This document shows positions 25,657 through 39,262 of a stretch of DNA of 64,000 nucleotides, piece by piece. The translations under genes were made by a program, and so were the position numbers. The first letter of the stretch is position 1. Each line of letters starts with the position of its first letter. The notes below the pieces were generated by a model, which did no database searches, had not been told where the DNA came from, and saw only the letters and a program-made list of their open reading frames with translations. Origin of the DNA: Taenia hydatigena (taxonomy: Eukaryota; Platyhelminthes; Cestoda; Cyclophyllidea; Taeniidae); contig JADWOT020001403.1 of NCBI GenBank assembly GCA_036345935.2, positions 1-64,000 on the forward strand, read 5' to 3'.

Positions 25657-27380
25657 GAATAAGGCGCTTCGCCCTTGGACAATTTTACAGCACACCATGG
25701 TAGTCTATCCGATTTTAAAATGGTTAATGCGCTCAAAGATGAGTAAGCTATTGCATTGTTAGTGCTTTGATCCATGACGCTCAATTTTGAAAAGAGTAAC
25801 ACAGGCTGCTGCAAGTGTATCATAGTGTTTTGGATGTCGCTACTCAGTGTTTGCCTAAGTACCACCTGATGTAGTGTATTTTTGCCCTTGCCAGTGTTCA
25901 TTGTACCATTTCCTATGCTCTTGCTGTGCTGCATAACTGTTATTTATCGGAATTTTGGGTGACTGCTTTGATAGCTTCTCCCACTTTTGTGCAAGAAACG
26001 CAGCTTTCGCATTGAGAGTTATGCCCTGCATAGATTGTAAATATGACTTTACGCACATTTAGTTTAATGCAACGAGTCACGTAGTCAAATGCATTAGCAT
26101 TTTCCCCCCTTATTTCGAATGCGCTAATTTGCACAAACACTTACATTTAGACACGAGCTGCATGGCATTATTTTTAATTTTTTCGTTTCTTATAATGCAA
26201 TCCTTTTATTGTTTTAGATGACCAGTTCCTTTGTATCAATCGTCATGCTTATGTGAAATCTAATGTATTGCTTCAATAAATATTTTGCTTTAATAATTCT
26301 TAAATTTTGTGATGAGGTTGCGAAAGGTATGACTTTTTATAGCCCGTTTATTAACTTTGAACATGAGGTGAGATTTACAACGGGAAACATGGAAGCTAAG
26401 AAGGAAGATTGCAATCTAATGCTTGCTCTGAATTGTCAGTGTGAAAATAACTTGTTAGTTATCCTCTGTAACTATTACATGAAAACGAATTACGAGTTAG
26501 GGATTAATAATTGGAATGAAAGTAGAATCTTCTTTCTTATATAGAATGGAGAGCATTTCCGTATGAGGTGCATTTATCAAATGTAAGGTATTGTCTCCGG
26601 GCCTTGTGTCGTGATTTCGTCTATTATTTTGGTATTTTACGCAACTTCTAGCCTTTTGATAGGTTAGTCAGATCTAATCAACAGTACCGTGTACTGCGCC
26701 CATAATACAGATTATGACGCATGGACGAAATCGGCTGCAAACAAATGCTCGGGTCGTCACTGCAGTGTTTGGGTTGTGCCGTGACTCACCCTACATATAG
26801 TTTCGCTGCACAATGGCTTTGGCTAAGATCGCTTTCTATGGATTAAATCGGAGAATTGTGCAACCTGGTGCTTGACTCTGCATTCATAATCACCACTGTA
26901 AGAACCACTGTCGCTGGTGGGTTTGTGCGGTCTGTTATCGATGGTGCTGACGGTACGTCCAGGTTGGACAGGCTGTGATTACCATCAGTCAACGATATCG
27001 ATGCAAGCAATTAGCATGAGTCAATGCAAAGCATCTTAATTTATGCCACATTGAATGGGCAAGAAATGCGTGGCCGTAAGAGTGGAGCAATTAATATTTC
27101 CGATACGGTTAGTCTTGTCGATGTTGGCGGCGTTAGATTGGTGATCTCTTGGAGGTTGGACATAGTCAAGGCATCGATTGCTAGGATCTTACGGTTCGGG
27201 TTAGAGGCGTCGTCGCTTTGTACCGTCACCTAGCCAGCACCCCGAATAACAAGGGCTGTAGATAAAAAAACGTGAAAAGACCTTCACGCGACCCCACCTG
27301 AACTTATAAGCTATCAGAGTCTGTGGACATCTAAGCCATTGTCCGTTTGGGCAGCTGCATTCCTCTATCTCATATCAGGA
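25657..27380. other. 3' flank of the CELF-like gene and right part of the spacer
   Basis: This presumably holds the 3' untranslated region in its first part. The open frames at 25653-26544 are AT-rich and unsupported. A pair of fully overlapping frames on both strands at 27024-27233 has no recognisable content. Confidence 0.5.
26275..26280 (+). promoter_or_regulatory. Candidate polyadenylation signal AATAAA
   Basis: A canonical hexamer lies about 620 bp after the CELF-like stop codon, in AT-rich sequence on the coding strand. Other near-matches occur in the interval, so the true 3' end is unknown. Confidence 0.3.
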
Positions 27381-28467
27381 TTCGGGTAAAGAACTACTCG
27401 ACTTGCGGACATCGAACTTCAAGGTGAATGCATGAAAGGTAGCACAAACCCACTTGTTGTAGCAGGTTGATTCTCCTTCTTGTCATATCAGAATGCGTCA
27501 CCCATTTAATGATTCAGTAGTGGGACAAAATATGGACTTGTTTGACCCCATGTAATGAGAGTACTGGGCAAAGTAAAAACCGACTCTTAGCTGGAAAGCT
27601 ATTTTTCTCAATTATCTTCCAATAGCTTGAGTCTTCGCTGCATCATTGAGTGCAAAAGTGAATGTAAAGACAGCTTAAGATGACCATGCTGCTCAAAGCA
27701 TCACAACAAACGAGATAATATAGTGAAATGTCAAAAAAGCTAGTAGGCTTTCATATCGACGTATCTGGCCCATCTTTAGATATTTACGTCGCTGACGGTT
27801 CTGTGGAAAGGCAAAAGTGAAAGGAAACGAAGCTGTAAGCGGGATATCATTTAAAATCTAAACTGGCCTTAAAGCACTGTGTGTAAGGTATTCAGCTCAT
27901 TTGCCGCAATCGTGGTCTTTTCCCCATTGACTTAATTGACGCAGTTAGTAAATGGCGGCATCGCACAAAGCACTTGCAGCATACCCAGGACTTTCGCTTA
28001 GTATTCTGCAATAGTACCTCTTTTAAAAATAAGATTGAACAACAGCAGTTGTAAATGAGTAAAATTTGCTATCGCATAATTTAGTTCAGCATTCTAAGGC
28101 ATTGGCGTGGCATCATCAACATGAGCGGCATATTTGGTAAGCGGTTTTTGATTGATTGCTGCCCATTTTGATCAAAATGCAAGAAAACTTTGCTTTTTAC
28201 TACCATTAGTAGAATGCCTTCAGTTTGCTATAACGTAGAAACGCATAGCACAGGCTCTTTATAAGGCCAACGCGTAAATTTGGGATAAAAACTTCTCCAA
28301 CACTTTGCCCAAAGCGACAGAGATAATGTCATGGACTTTTGCTGTTTTGACAATGCAGGTAGCAAAGCATCATTTTTAATGTTGGCTAAAGCAAGAATGG
28401 GGACTAAGCAACTTCTTAGTTGTCAGATGTGCAAAATATAGCCAATGAATGGTCGACGACAGTGAGA

Positions 28468-28716
28468 TCAGCGGCAGCTTTTCGCCGTCGTGTGTGTCTG
28501 CATGCGCCGTGGCATGTTCGACCGATCGAAAAAGACAGGTTTGCAGATTAGACAGAAGAAGAGCTTTCCTCTTGCTTGCGTCCGTTCGTATTCCTGGAGG
28601 ATTTACCTGCGCCATGATACCTAATCGCAGAAACGACATTTTCACACGCGTTAATGACTTTGCTGGTGCATTCGTAAAGAGACGGAGCTGGTACATGCTT
28701 TCTTACACTCTAAGCA
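28468..28716 (-). pseudogene. C2H2 zinc-finger relic, right-arm copy
   Basis: Mirror of the left-arm relic with the same three fingers, the same in-frame stops, and the same Arg/Tyr/Gln replacements of zinc-binding histidines. Just downstream a single transition (TGG here, TAG in the left arm at about 18577) lengthens an overlapping frame, without any coding significance. Confidence 0.58.
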
Positions 28717-31700
28717 TCGCAAAATCCTTCGCTCTTCCTCATTCACTCCATTACCGTTGTCATGCGTCTCAGTGTTGCTTTTGCATGCTGAATAAGGCAC
28801 GATAAACCAGGTCTCGGAAACCAGGTAGTGGTAGCAACAGAGGTGATCAGAGAGTTGCATATCGAATGCACCAGACCGCATTAATGGAAGGTAAAGATGG
28901 AGCTAGGATAATATGGCAGTGCAAGGAGTGACAAGCGGGTCATAAAGCTGCAAAACCGATTCAGGTTATGGGCACAGGTTTTGGCTGAAAGAATGCGTAG
29001 ACAGACCTGCCATGAGGTTCTTGTCATTGCATCTATTTTTACTCTGTAATATTAATGCCGAGTTAAATTGCATTTTGCCTGTTTTTGCAAATTGTCATAT
29101 TGACCTCCTGGTCAAAAAGATGCCACACATTCTAAACCAAATTTTTGCACCATGTTATTATTGCTGGTTAAATTACGGTATTTTGCTGCGAATACTTGTA
29201 AGTGCGCCTAGAAGTGGGACCAGCAGCAGTTCAATTGTTTTTGTCCCACATTAAACAGATAATTCGATAACATAAATCAAATTGAAGGCATAACTTGCCG
29301 GTCCAGTTTCACTTATGGGATGGTGTAGGTCATACTTGCATGGAAAGATGCATGTGCAGGCACATAACCGGGATGTTTCGTTAAGGACAATTTATTATAC
29401 GCCGGATAATTCGAAAGAAAAGCAACGCATTGTAATGCTCTCCTTGTGCGTTGCTGCCTACCCTCTCCTTACACATCCCACGAAGTGTTGATAAGTGGAG
29501 CTGAGCATATACCTAGGAGTAATGCCCACTACCGGTGTTGTTGTATACGTGTCTTGGAATACATTGTGCATCACTATGGAAACACAGGATAGGGACTTGA
29601 CGTAAAAAAGCTGTCGAGATCGTCTGTGGCTACTCTCTAAGGCTTGTGCTATGCTCTTCTTCAGAATAGTAACGCAGACACCGCTGGAAATGGATTTGAC
29701 ATTAGGCCACAGTGTCTTCGCAGCTAAGTGGACACAAATACGATCGAAACCATTTTACATCCATAGCATCTCAACTGACAACCTTAAAGTGGACCATCTC
29801 ACCGTGAAAGTCAAGGAAACCGGTGATTGCTACCTTTTTCAAAGCAAGGAGACATTCAATATAATTGTGAGCGATGACATGTCTGTGTAGGTGTAACACC
29901 AATGTTGTTCGCTCTGTCAAATGCATTGGGGTAGTGATTTATTTAACCTTGGGCAACATTCCGCAGCGGTTTGTTAAAAAGCTTAATCACAAATAAAAGA
30001 AAACAAAAAAGCGCTTTTGACGTTTTGAACTACAGATATGGGTGGGCTTTAGAGCGGAAAATGTCAAGTTTGGACTTCAATGCCACCTTATTACTTCAAA
30101 AACATTCATAAATTGATGCAGCATATTGAACAACTAAAGTGCTAGAAAACTTTCCTTAGCGATATTACTGCATGGTGCTCTTGCGTTCATTGCGAAATTA
30201 TGCTGTGCGTCTCAAGCAGGACATAAGGATACCGCACTGTTTATTGTTTTGTGGTAAGCGTATTCCCCACCCTAGCTGAGCGGTGGGTTAAAGATTTAAA
30301 TGCAGCAGACTGCTGTGCGGGAATATTGCCATAATTTTACTTCCTTACCTTCTCAACTTCACTATTTGATCTCGAGACCTACTTGCATGCCCTTTTGGGC
30401 ACTTTTTGAAGAGAAATACACAATCACATGCTCAGAGATTAAAAACCTGTACACGGGATTTCAGGCAAACAAAGTACAGGGAATCTCACGGAGTGATTAC
30501 ACCTTTACGAATTGGCTTAGTTAAAATGCATGTAACCACGGTACACAACTACGGGTTTTACCATTTACAGTGACCACTGATCACTGTCTGATACTTTTAA
30601 CATTGCATTTACTTATCTTGCCGGATTCCGATAGAACTTTCTCGAAATCATACCAATTAGTAAAATTATAAAACTTTGGATTCGCTACTGAGGACTGAAT
30701 CGTAGCCCTTACAATAACATATGCATCACGATTCCCTATTCTTCTGTGTGTCGAGTCGCCTTCACCAAGGTGTACTTTCGCCCAACCCTAGAAGCTAAAT
30801 TGTGTGGCACGTTAGATATGTCACGTTGTTGATGTCGCAGGTGTTCATCAATTTACATAGTCTCCTTTAAAATAAGTTTCTAATAAATTTTGATTCTTTT
30901 GCTCACATCAGAGGGGTCTTGAAGGCTTTAACCTGTTCGTTTTCATCTCCTACAAGAGTGCATTATATTGGACCTGATGAACCTGCATTCGTCATTTTGA
31001 CGGGTGATAATTGTGAAAGTGTTTCTGGGCAGAGCAGCCAAGCAAAGCAGATGTGCGTACAAGATCAAATGCCTTAAAAATTTGCACGTTCTATTTTGAA
31101 TGCAGTGTGTCTGTTCACAAAGCTGTAGGTGCACATGGTACGATACGTGCGACGGATGGATAGGCTTTAAGAAGGAAGAGTTTAAGGGTTCAGCTAAGCC
31201 TCCTTGCACAATGCCTTTTAAAGTATTGTTTTGTTTTGGTAGCCGATCGAAAATGATACATTCGCCTTTGACTTTGTCTAGTGGACGACCAATTTGCCTT
31301 ACAGCCCTTTCCTCTAATCTTTGCCGATTTCTTGAACTAATTTAAGCGCTATCGTATCGTCAGCAATCTACTATGTACAAAGTTTTACTCTTAATAATAG
31401 TTTTATGAGATTTTATTTGATTCGGCACCACATTTTAGATGTCACCTCTGAGTGCTTGCGTGGTTTATCATTTGGACGTGTGGCTATCGCTATCCCTAAT
31501 GTGTTGCGTGACTGTCGGTTTGAGTAAAATTTGGATGGTTTTGCTTTAACTATTGTTCTTGCCTTAATACATGCAGCACAGCTCACATCATTTAGAGTTA
31601 TTCCACATACAGATTTTATTCATGCCCTTTGTACTATTTGCTTAATATAACGTTCTACCTGATTGACAGTGTTGCCATGTTTTTATCACTCGCTGATTTT

Positions 31701-34205
31701 AAATTGCTTTTTCTGAATTGGTTGACCATAGATCATTTGCATCACATACAACGTGTTTATTAAGGCAAATGTTTCGCTTCTTTACCAATGCTTGATTTTG
31801 TGGGACCAGGAATGATGCTTTAATGAAGTTGGCATGTCATTTGTATTCCAGAAAATCCCCAAGTGCATTTAAATAAGGCTGCAGGAGGATGTACAAGCTA
31901 TGTTCTTTGCACAAGTTGATTAACTAAATGCATAAGGCGTGGTTTTGCAACGTGCAAGAAGCAAACTACGATAAAGGTTGCGGTTTTGATATTTAGTTTA
32001 TCAGACGATGAATGATGACTTAGGTTACAACTAATAACATTTGGTGGATCAGCCCTCGGTAACTTCCAGCCATGATGGTAGGCCATTTTCCGTTATAACA
32101 ATAGAGGGCCTGTCTGTAGAGGATGCTTTTTGCAAGCTCTGCTCTCCATGCGATTCGCGTTATCGCAAAGAAAAGTGCAGTAACATTTCGCATTTGCATT
32201 AATGCGCAATGTAATTAACGGTCCAAAAATGAACTCGTAACCTTTTTACGATGTTGACATGCCCAAATCGATTCTTGGTCTAAGATCGCAGCAGCTGCAA
32301 CTCATGCACTCACAATTCAGCGTGCGGTAATGCAGACGCCCCAATGGCTATGCTCAACAATGAACGGCCGCTGAGGACTACCATTACCATTGACTTGCGA
32401 CCGACATCCATTACGCCACTGCATTCTTTGATATCTTACCACTTCTGTTAGGCCCAGTTTATTGTCATTATAACGTGCTGACCTCAAGGTGCCTAAGGAC
32501 CTCTAGCCTACCATATGATCCTGCGTCTACCCAGCCACTACCCCTGATGCCCTACATTGTGACAACCGGCGTATGTACTGTCTCGCCTTCAGTATGTGCT
32601 GCAGTCATTCGTAGCAGTTATGTGACAGCTTTTATTAAGCCAATATTTAATAATTTGTTTTTCGCACCTTTTTATATGGATACATATTTAAGGTATCATA
32701 AATGCATTTCAGGGCCTTCCTATTGCGTCTTGATCCCAGTTCCTTACCTGCGGCATTGAACATCGCAGCATCCGTTTGACGTAGACTTAGAGATTCTGAA
32801 CTCACGAATCGGCTGCTGTAGTTGGTTCGGATTTTGCTTCTTTGTTTCTGTACTTCGAGTTATTTATTTATTAGACCCCAAATTATGGGCCCCTTGTGCA
32901 TCAAATTCCATTGCTAGGGCTACAAATGAGCGCAAACATCAAAGTGGGCAAAGGGATAGGCACAGAAAACAGATCCTTATGTGGTGTTACGCGTTAGAAT
33001 TAGGAGCTTATCATGATGTCAGTGAGATATCACGTCTGCAACTCACAGCTATCAACGCTTGTCAATAACTCACTGCACGACTCATACGACTTTGCACAAT
33101 TGCACCAAAGAGAAACTCAGCGAGGCCGAAATAAGATGATCTGAGGAGTGTCCTAGTGCCTAAATTTTCCTTGATGTTGATCTGCTCTTGTACGTTAACA
33201 TAGTTTTGTTTTAAATACACCTATTCCAATCTCGAAGTATTTCCAAACTCACTAATGTACTCAAATTTACTAGACCTAAGCTTCAGTTATGCCTGCAACT
33301 CCATTTGATTGTGCCGTTCTCGCGATTGGTGGTGATTTGTCTCATTGCCTAGCTGTCACGTAAAATTAAACAATTACGCAGTCTAACTAGATTTCGTCAA
33401 TTGCATTCTGTGACATTACAAAATGCAGTCAGTTATGACGTGAACAAACATCACTCGCTAACTGATTGCAGGTTGAGATGACATCGCGCCAGGTGGCATT
33501 ATAGCATTGTCCTGGCAACCAAACCTCCGTCTGCTTACTCACATTAGAGTATCTCTCATTGCGAGCCCAGCAATGAGTTTTAATCGAGTAACAGAGCAGG
33601 GTTGTGCAAGCAGGCACAAAGTCGTTTAAGCGTGAACACAATTTCTGCAGAACTTAAGAGGTACACTAGTGAGTATTTAATTAATCGTGGAGAAGTTTGT
33701 CCTCTTCTCAAGGGATGTAAATACAGATGTAGACTTGGCCCGAATGCTGACGATTTGATTCGCAAGTTGGAAGCGGGGTAGAGTTTTGAACAGGCGACTC
33801 ATTATCCTATGCCCAGCGTTAACTTGATGAGAAAGAGACTATAAGGTGTATGCGGGCTTGACTGTGTTTGACTGAAATCCCAGTCTACTGGAAATGAAAA
33901 TGATGGCATCCGTAGAGGATTTTCATAGATTAATTCCACCGCATCGATTGCTTCCTGCTTCAGAGCACGTTTGCTCACTGTTAAGCAAAGGAACAGATAG
34001 TCTTCCTTCGTTTAATGTCAACGTATTGCGATAGGGCTGAAGATCGCATAGACGCAGAGCAACGACTTCGCTCACGCATATCGCTTGGGTTAGCGTCACA
34101 TGCAAGGAGCCAGTAGGAAACATACTCTTAACTGATTGGCTTACACTGAAGCACGCGCCGCTACAGTACATGGATCGGGTTGGTTTACTGGTGGCGCTGA
34201 TGATA
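28717..34205. other. Inner right arm, no gene recognised
   Basis: Mirror of 12816-18304. One open frame (31898-32086) exists only in this arm because of the four-base difference cluster at 31902-31916. Confidence 0.55.
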
Positions 34206-34523
34206 AACTTGAGCTCACAAAGTGCAGAGGAGAGAAGTTGTCGGACAGCCACATTCGAAGCGCATCTTGGATTGCAAACTCACTGAGCGGTGGCAGGCGT
34301 ACTACAGCCCATAATTCTCTGCTCGTAATGATCTAGTCATTTTAGTAGGTCCATGAAGGAGTTCATTTTACACATCGTCCTCCAGGAGATGCCCTCATCA
34401 GGATGGACTTCGTCCGACACCATCAATACAGGTAGCGTAACTCATCTTCCTCCTCTTCTCTTTCTCCTTCACCGTTTTCTGTACCTTCACCCTTGATGCC
34501 TTCTTCGCAGCCTTGCCTGCCAT
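34206..34523 (-). pseudogene. Histone H2B pseudogene, right-arm copy
   Basis: Mirror of the left-arm relic, with its ATG at 34521-34523. It shares the frameshift after SYATCI, the stop after MNSF, and the short deletion before LDHYEQR, so the gene died before the arms were last homogenised. One difference: ATG replaces the left arm's GTG at the codon before SYAT. Confidence 0.68.
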
Positions 34524-34983
34524 TACCTCAGGAGTTATGACAACCTCTTCCCATTAGTGGAACGCAACACCATTACTGACAAAGTTCACGTCGCCAATGC
34601 CATAGGCGCCGGCCCATCGCAACTGCCACAAATGGATCATTAATCTTCTCTTTGGCCTGATTTTATAGAGAGAAGAGCGTGCTAACAGCCTGTCATAGTT
34701 CAACGCCATTGCTATGGTGCTACTTTTGCATGAGCCTGGAAACACCACTTTGGTTGGCCTTAGCCTGTTCGTTTGTTGTATGTACTACTACTAGTTGTTG
34801 GCCAGTACGTCGTGCTTACGTAAATCATGATGAAAATGTGGGGAAATAACATTCTGCTGTTAGTACATTTGCAACTCATTTGCTTGTCTTTTGGGCCATT
34901 TCATCTACTTTCTAGAAAAGCAAGCATTCCAACTCGGAACAGGGTCACTTGAATTAGTCCGTGCTGTACGATAATGAGCTCAA

Positions 34984-35950
34984 AAATGCAACTGTTCCAA
35001 ATGCGTATTGGGTGACTTTAGTTGGGAAATTCAAGCTCACACTTACAAATGGATGCCAGTCAATGCGACGGTCTCTCAAAAATTTACCTTTGGACAAAAC
35101 CTGGGTTGGCATAAAAATAACCCTACTTGTCGATTTGTTTCGACATTGAAATATCGATAGATGTGCTAGCTTGCCCATGAATCTGTCCTTAGAAAAACAA
35201 AAGTCTTGTCCTTCCATAAGCAATGCTTATTCATGCAACAACCAGTGGTAATAGTGCCTACATGAACTACAGAAACTTTAATATTAGTGCCCATATTTAA
35301 ATGCATGCAAGCCCCAGATCTTTTTGTAGCAGTGATTGTGTCGGGCTAGAGAGCTAGTAAGTGTATACTCACATCCTTAGAGACGTGGCTGTAGAATATA
35401 TAAAAAACTTACCAAAAATTAGTGCTTGTAATCATATCAGTGATTTCACCACCCACGGTAGCTCATTTCGCACCAACTTTTGGCTTATGCCCAATAATCC
35501 TTTCCCTGAAGTTACGACTTGTGTCACACCTATTTATCGGCCATGATAAGTACCCTAGTAAAGTTCCAATAAAGACAGCTCGTCGCATCCTTTGATTTTG
35601 GTCTCAGGTCACAAGCATTAAATAATCCCACCAACCGGTCACATGTGGACGTAGTGACGCAGTTAACTTGCTTCACTGCGCAAATCCGTCTCACCATCTA
35701 CCTATGTATACGATTGCCGCAACTTAGAGTAAAAATCGAATAGCACCACATGTAAGCGTTTACCCTACCAACTAAGGCAATAATTTTATGGTCTGTGTGT
35801 TCAGTCTATTTACTTTGGGAATTACAAATAACCGGTTGGTGTCAAAAGTAAATTAATGATGCAGAGGCTTTCTTATGGTGGGCTAAATGCGCAAAACCTT
35901 CCTTTCAAATCTCATTTTCTGATACTATATGATTAATCATGCATCTTAAT
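34984..35950. other. Right-arm sequence corresponding to the left-arm gap
   Basis: This segment is bounded by the same sequences that flank the N run in the left arm, and its length (about 967 bp) agrees with the 993 N estimate. It holds short frames (34961-35149 and 35361-35546) but nothing recognisable. A weak resemblance to repeat family R2 around 35640-35670 could not be confirmed. Confidence 0.8.
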
Positions 35951-38911
35951 TTGAAGAAGAGAAGAGACGCGGATGACTGTAAAATTGTGACGAATGAGCA
36001 CATCCAGAATATGTTGAATCTAGTATAATATAAGCATTAAGTTCAACGCAGCAATGACAACTAAAAATCGTCTCTTCGAGACACTGCCTTGCACTTGCGG
36101 TCGGTCCGATAGTCATACAGGTGAAAGAATCAAACGCATATCATGCTTTGTACATCGGGTTCTTATTATTTACTAAAAAGGGATACAATATAGTCGCGTC
36201 GTTTGCTGCAAATGCAAATCCGAAACAGATGGTCAGTTTGTTGGTGATTTTTGCAGCTTTGTCGATTGCGCTGGCCTGCGTCGTCCATAGGGCCAGATAA
36301 ATGCATTGCTATTTCTTTTATGTGTACATGATACAATAGCGTAAAGCTGGACATGCAGCCATTTGAATTTAATCTAGACATAATAATGATAGGCTCTATG
36401 CTATTACTCGTGTTGCTCTGACAAATCCTGGATATTTGAGAGCAAAAATTTTTCATTGATCGAATTTTACATTTAAAATCCACCACGATCCCTTTGCAAG
36501 CTTTAATGCTGACCAAAACTTAAAAAAATACATTAACAGGGGCATAAACTCATTTTGAAAAGGAAAATTATTGGCATCTCTTGGTTGATAACTGCGCAAC
36601 ATGTTCCTTACTTACTGCCCAAATAAGCTCTGATTTTCTTCAATTTGGTTATTTTTGGCTTGCATTACCATTGACAGCTTTATCACCCTCCGTTGGTGCG
36701 CGCTCTTTTAGAGAGGCCACTTCGATTTCTCTCCCAAAAGCGGTCGAAATTTGAAAAAGATCTGTGGATTTTGACATTATTTCGCGTGAACATCTACTGC
36801 ATATGCCGTGATCCCATCACCTCATTGTGTGGGAAGTGCCTTGAAAATCAACAGATGACTTTCTCAACAAATGAACTTAGTCACGGCAAATCAAGGTGAC
36901 TGCATTCCAAACCCCACATTGACACAATAGTTAAGTGATAAATAAGCGCTACTAAATCCAAACGCCATCGCAGCGCGTGTCTTTGTGTGAGCCAACCAGT
37001 TGCAAGCACTTTCCTTACTGACTCGTTGAAAGCGATACGTAGCCATGAGGGCGCGCGTGGGAGAAGCCGTTGGGCCGCGCTTCTGTGTCCTTCTTTCCCA
37101 TCGAAATGCGCCTGCTTTGCAGGAAGCTAAATGGTCGTAGGTTCCAATGTGTGCACGTTTCTTATGCGTTGACTGCGTAGCATAAATCAGTCTACGTGAT
37201 GAACTGATCCAATTATCTTCTTGCCTGATTGCCCAAAAGCCCACCCAACACACATAGTCAAGATCAAATGTCCCGTAGACAGGCCCTTTCATTGCATTAA
37301 CGTTGGATGTAGGAGATAGCGCTGTCTGCTCAGCATCTTACCCTGCTTTTAGCTTACAAAGGCGAAGTGATACAAATGATCTTGCACAGACTCTGTCATC
37401 GCCTAGGCCAAATCCACATTTTTGCATCTATTACCACATCTTACACATGGTGCAACCATGCCATGTTGCATGAATTTTGGTCAAGCTTAACTGACTGTGT
37501 GTCTGTGTGCATGACCCTACTCTGCTACTGCATTAGAACTTGATGAAGCTGCATAAAACGATGGGCACAACATATGACACATTGATGTCTGCATAAAGGA
37601 GAGGGTCAATTTTTCAGACCAGTGACCTCTTGTCATTTGACACTTCATCCTACCAGGACCGCAATCAGGGAAAGTGGTACTAAGTCACGAAGGGGATGGC
37701 TTTGTGTTATGTATGGTCATGAGAATCAATTATTCGACTTACGCAGGCTGCTTTTAACAACACCTCTCTTAACTAACACCTCTGCGCTTGGAGAACTTAA
37801 GGCAATCTCAAAACACGCAACTAATCTAAGAGTCTTGTCAGAAAATTTAAAACAAAACACATCGGCTCGTTGGATCAGAAGAATTAAATAAATAATAAAA
37901 ATTATCGAGCAGATAGAACAAATAATTGAGTTGGCAAACGAAGCCGTAAACAATACATGAATGCAAAAACATTAGATGAACGAAGCTAATAGAACTATGA
38001 ACGAGAAGTAATGACGACCATGCAAAAAGGGCTGAAATGGTATGAAGTGGCTGTGTTTCGCAAGGTGAATGGGTATATAAGAGAGCGACAAGAGCTTACA
38101 AAAATAGGGGACATAGGACGGCGTAATAATATCAGGAAATCGGTCCCCCTACCTTAAATTCTGCTGTGATGATCTTAGCCGCGTTAAGGCTCTGTTACAC
38201 CTTCTCTGAGGCTACTTCTGTGACCATTGAAGCAGCTTTAATGGCGGCGACTGAGGCAGCATGCTTTGGCCAGTCTGACTCCAGCTCCTCTGGCACACAA
38301 TTGTGCGCAGTTTGCGGTGCTGCGTCAAATGACGCAAGTTCCACAAATATCTTGAGCCCCGCTGCTCCCCTTTCGTGATTCTCCAGAAATGGATGTGTCT
38401 GCACAGTTACCAGTGGCGTTGACCGCTAAAGTGTAGGGAAGACACCCACTTTAGTGGCATAAATTATAAGCTAGACTTTCATTACCATCCTAAAAGTCTC
38501 GTCAATTCTCCTAACCTGCCACCTGCTTGACGTCTGCATCGGCGCTGCTTGCAGATTTGCTTGTCTTCAAATTTAGTCTACCCTGAATGCCACTGCAATA
38601 AGATTGAATTCGTGTATCTCGCGGCGAGCAGGAAGACCAAATTATACCGTATAAAATTTCTTTTGTATTCTTTTCTTGTGTAGTAAGGATAGTTAATCAA
38701 TTGTAAAAATAACCAAATCAGCCATCACCCATAAGAAATGATTGAGTCATTTAGATGCTCCCAGCGTTCACTCTTGCCTAATCTTTACAACTGTTACTGA
38801 GTCTTGAGACGTCGCCGTCCACCTACTGAGTAGCGATAAGCATTTCCCAAAATAGCCCACTTGTTGCGAAAGGAAAGGCGCATTTTATTGCTTGAAACTC
38901 AATGGTAAAGC
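35951..38911. other. Outer right arm, no gene recognised
   Basis: Mirror of about 8.1-11.0 kb with scattered substitutions. The frame at 36693-36899 contains CICRDP and CGKCL, which recalls a RING finger but has wrong spacing. Confidence 0.5.
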
Positions 38912-39262
38912 ATATCTATCGCCCCACTTTAAAATAGCTCAGTGAAACTGACCTCAAATACACACCTTAGCTAAGTTGTACAATAATTGATGAGGCGATA
39001 ACAACTGAGGGGCATAAGCAAACTTAGAAACACCTGCTTACTACGTCCCTGAATGCGCGCAGTCGTCCCTGCATTGGTGGTCAAGCGCCTTCAGCTCGGG
39101 GTCATTGAGTGGCCAAAAATGTTTAACGATTAATTAGCCCACGTCGATTATTAATTGTTAGCTAACTAGAAACTAGTAATTGCGTGTGCGCTTCGCAAAA
39201 TTTAGAGACCGTCACCACCATTTTATAACCCATTATTGTCACTGCAACATTTCAATCCGAGC
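38912..39262. mobile_element. 351 bp insertion specific to the right arm, unidentified
   Basis: The left arm reads straight through AAAGCTTCTC-type sequence (reverse complement AGAAGCTTT), whereas the right arm is interrupted here by about 351 bp. The trinucleotide AGC is present on both sides (38909-38911 and 39260-39262), as expected of a 3 bp target-site duplication. No terminal inverted repeats, poly-A tail, box A/B promoter or coding content were seen, and no second copy is visible in the window. Deletion from the left arm through the AGC repeat is an equal alternative. Confidence 0.4.

Noticed and set aside
30975..31020. CTGATGA followed by GAAA-like sequence, suggesting a hammerhead ribozyme
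   Set aside because: The spacing to GAAA and the required flanking stems are not present.
36798..36842. RING-finger-like CICRDP ... CGKCL in the right arm
   Set aside because: Cysteine spacing is wrong (C-x-C) and the middle of the domain is absent.
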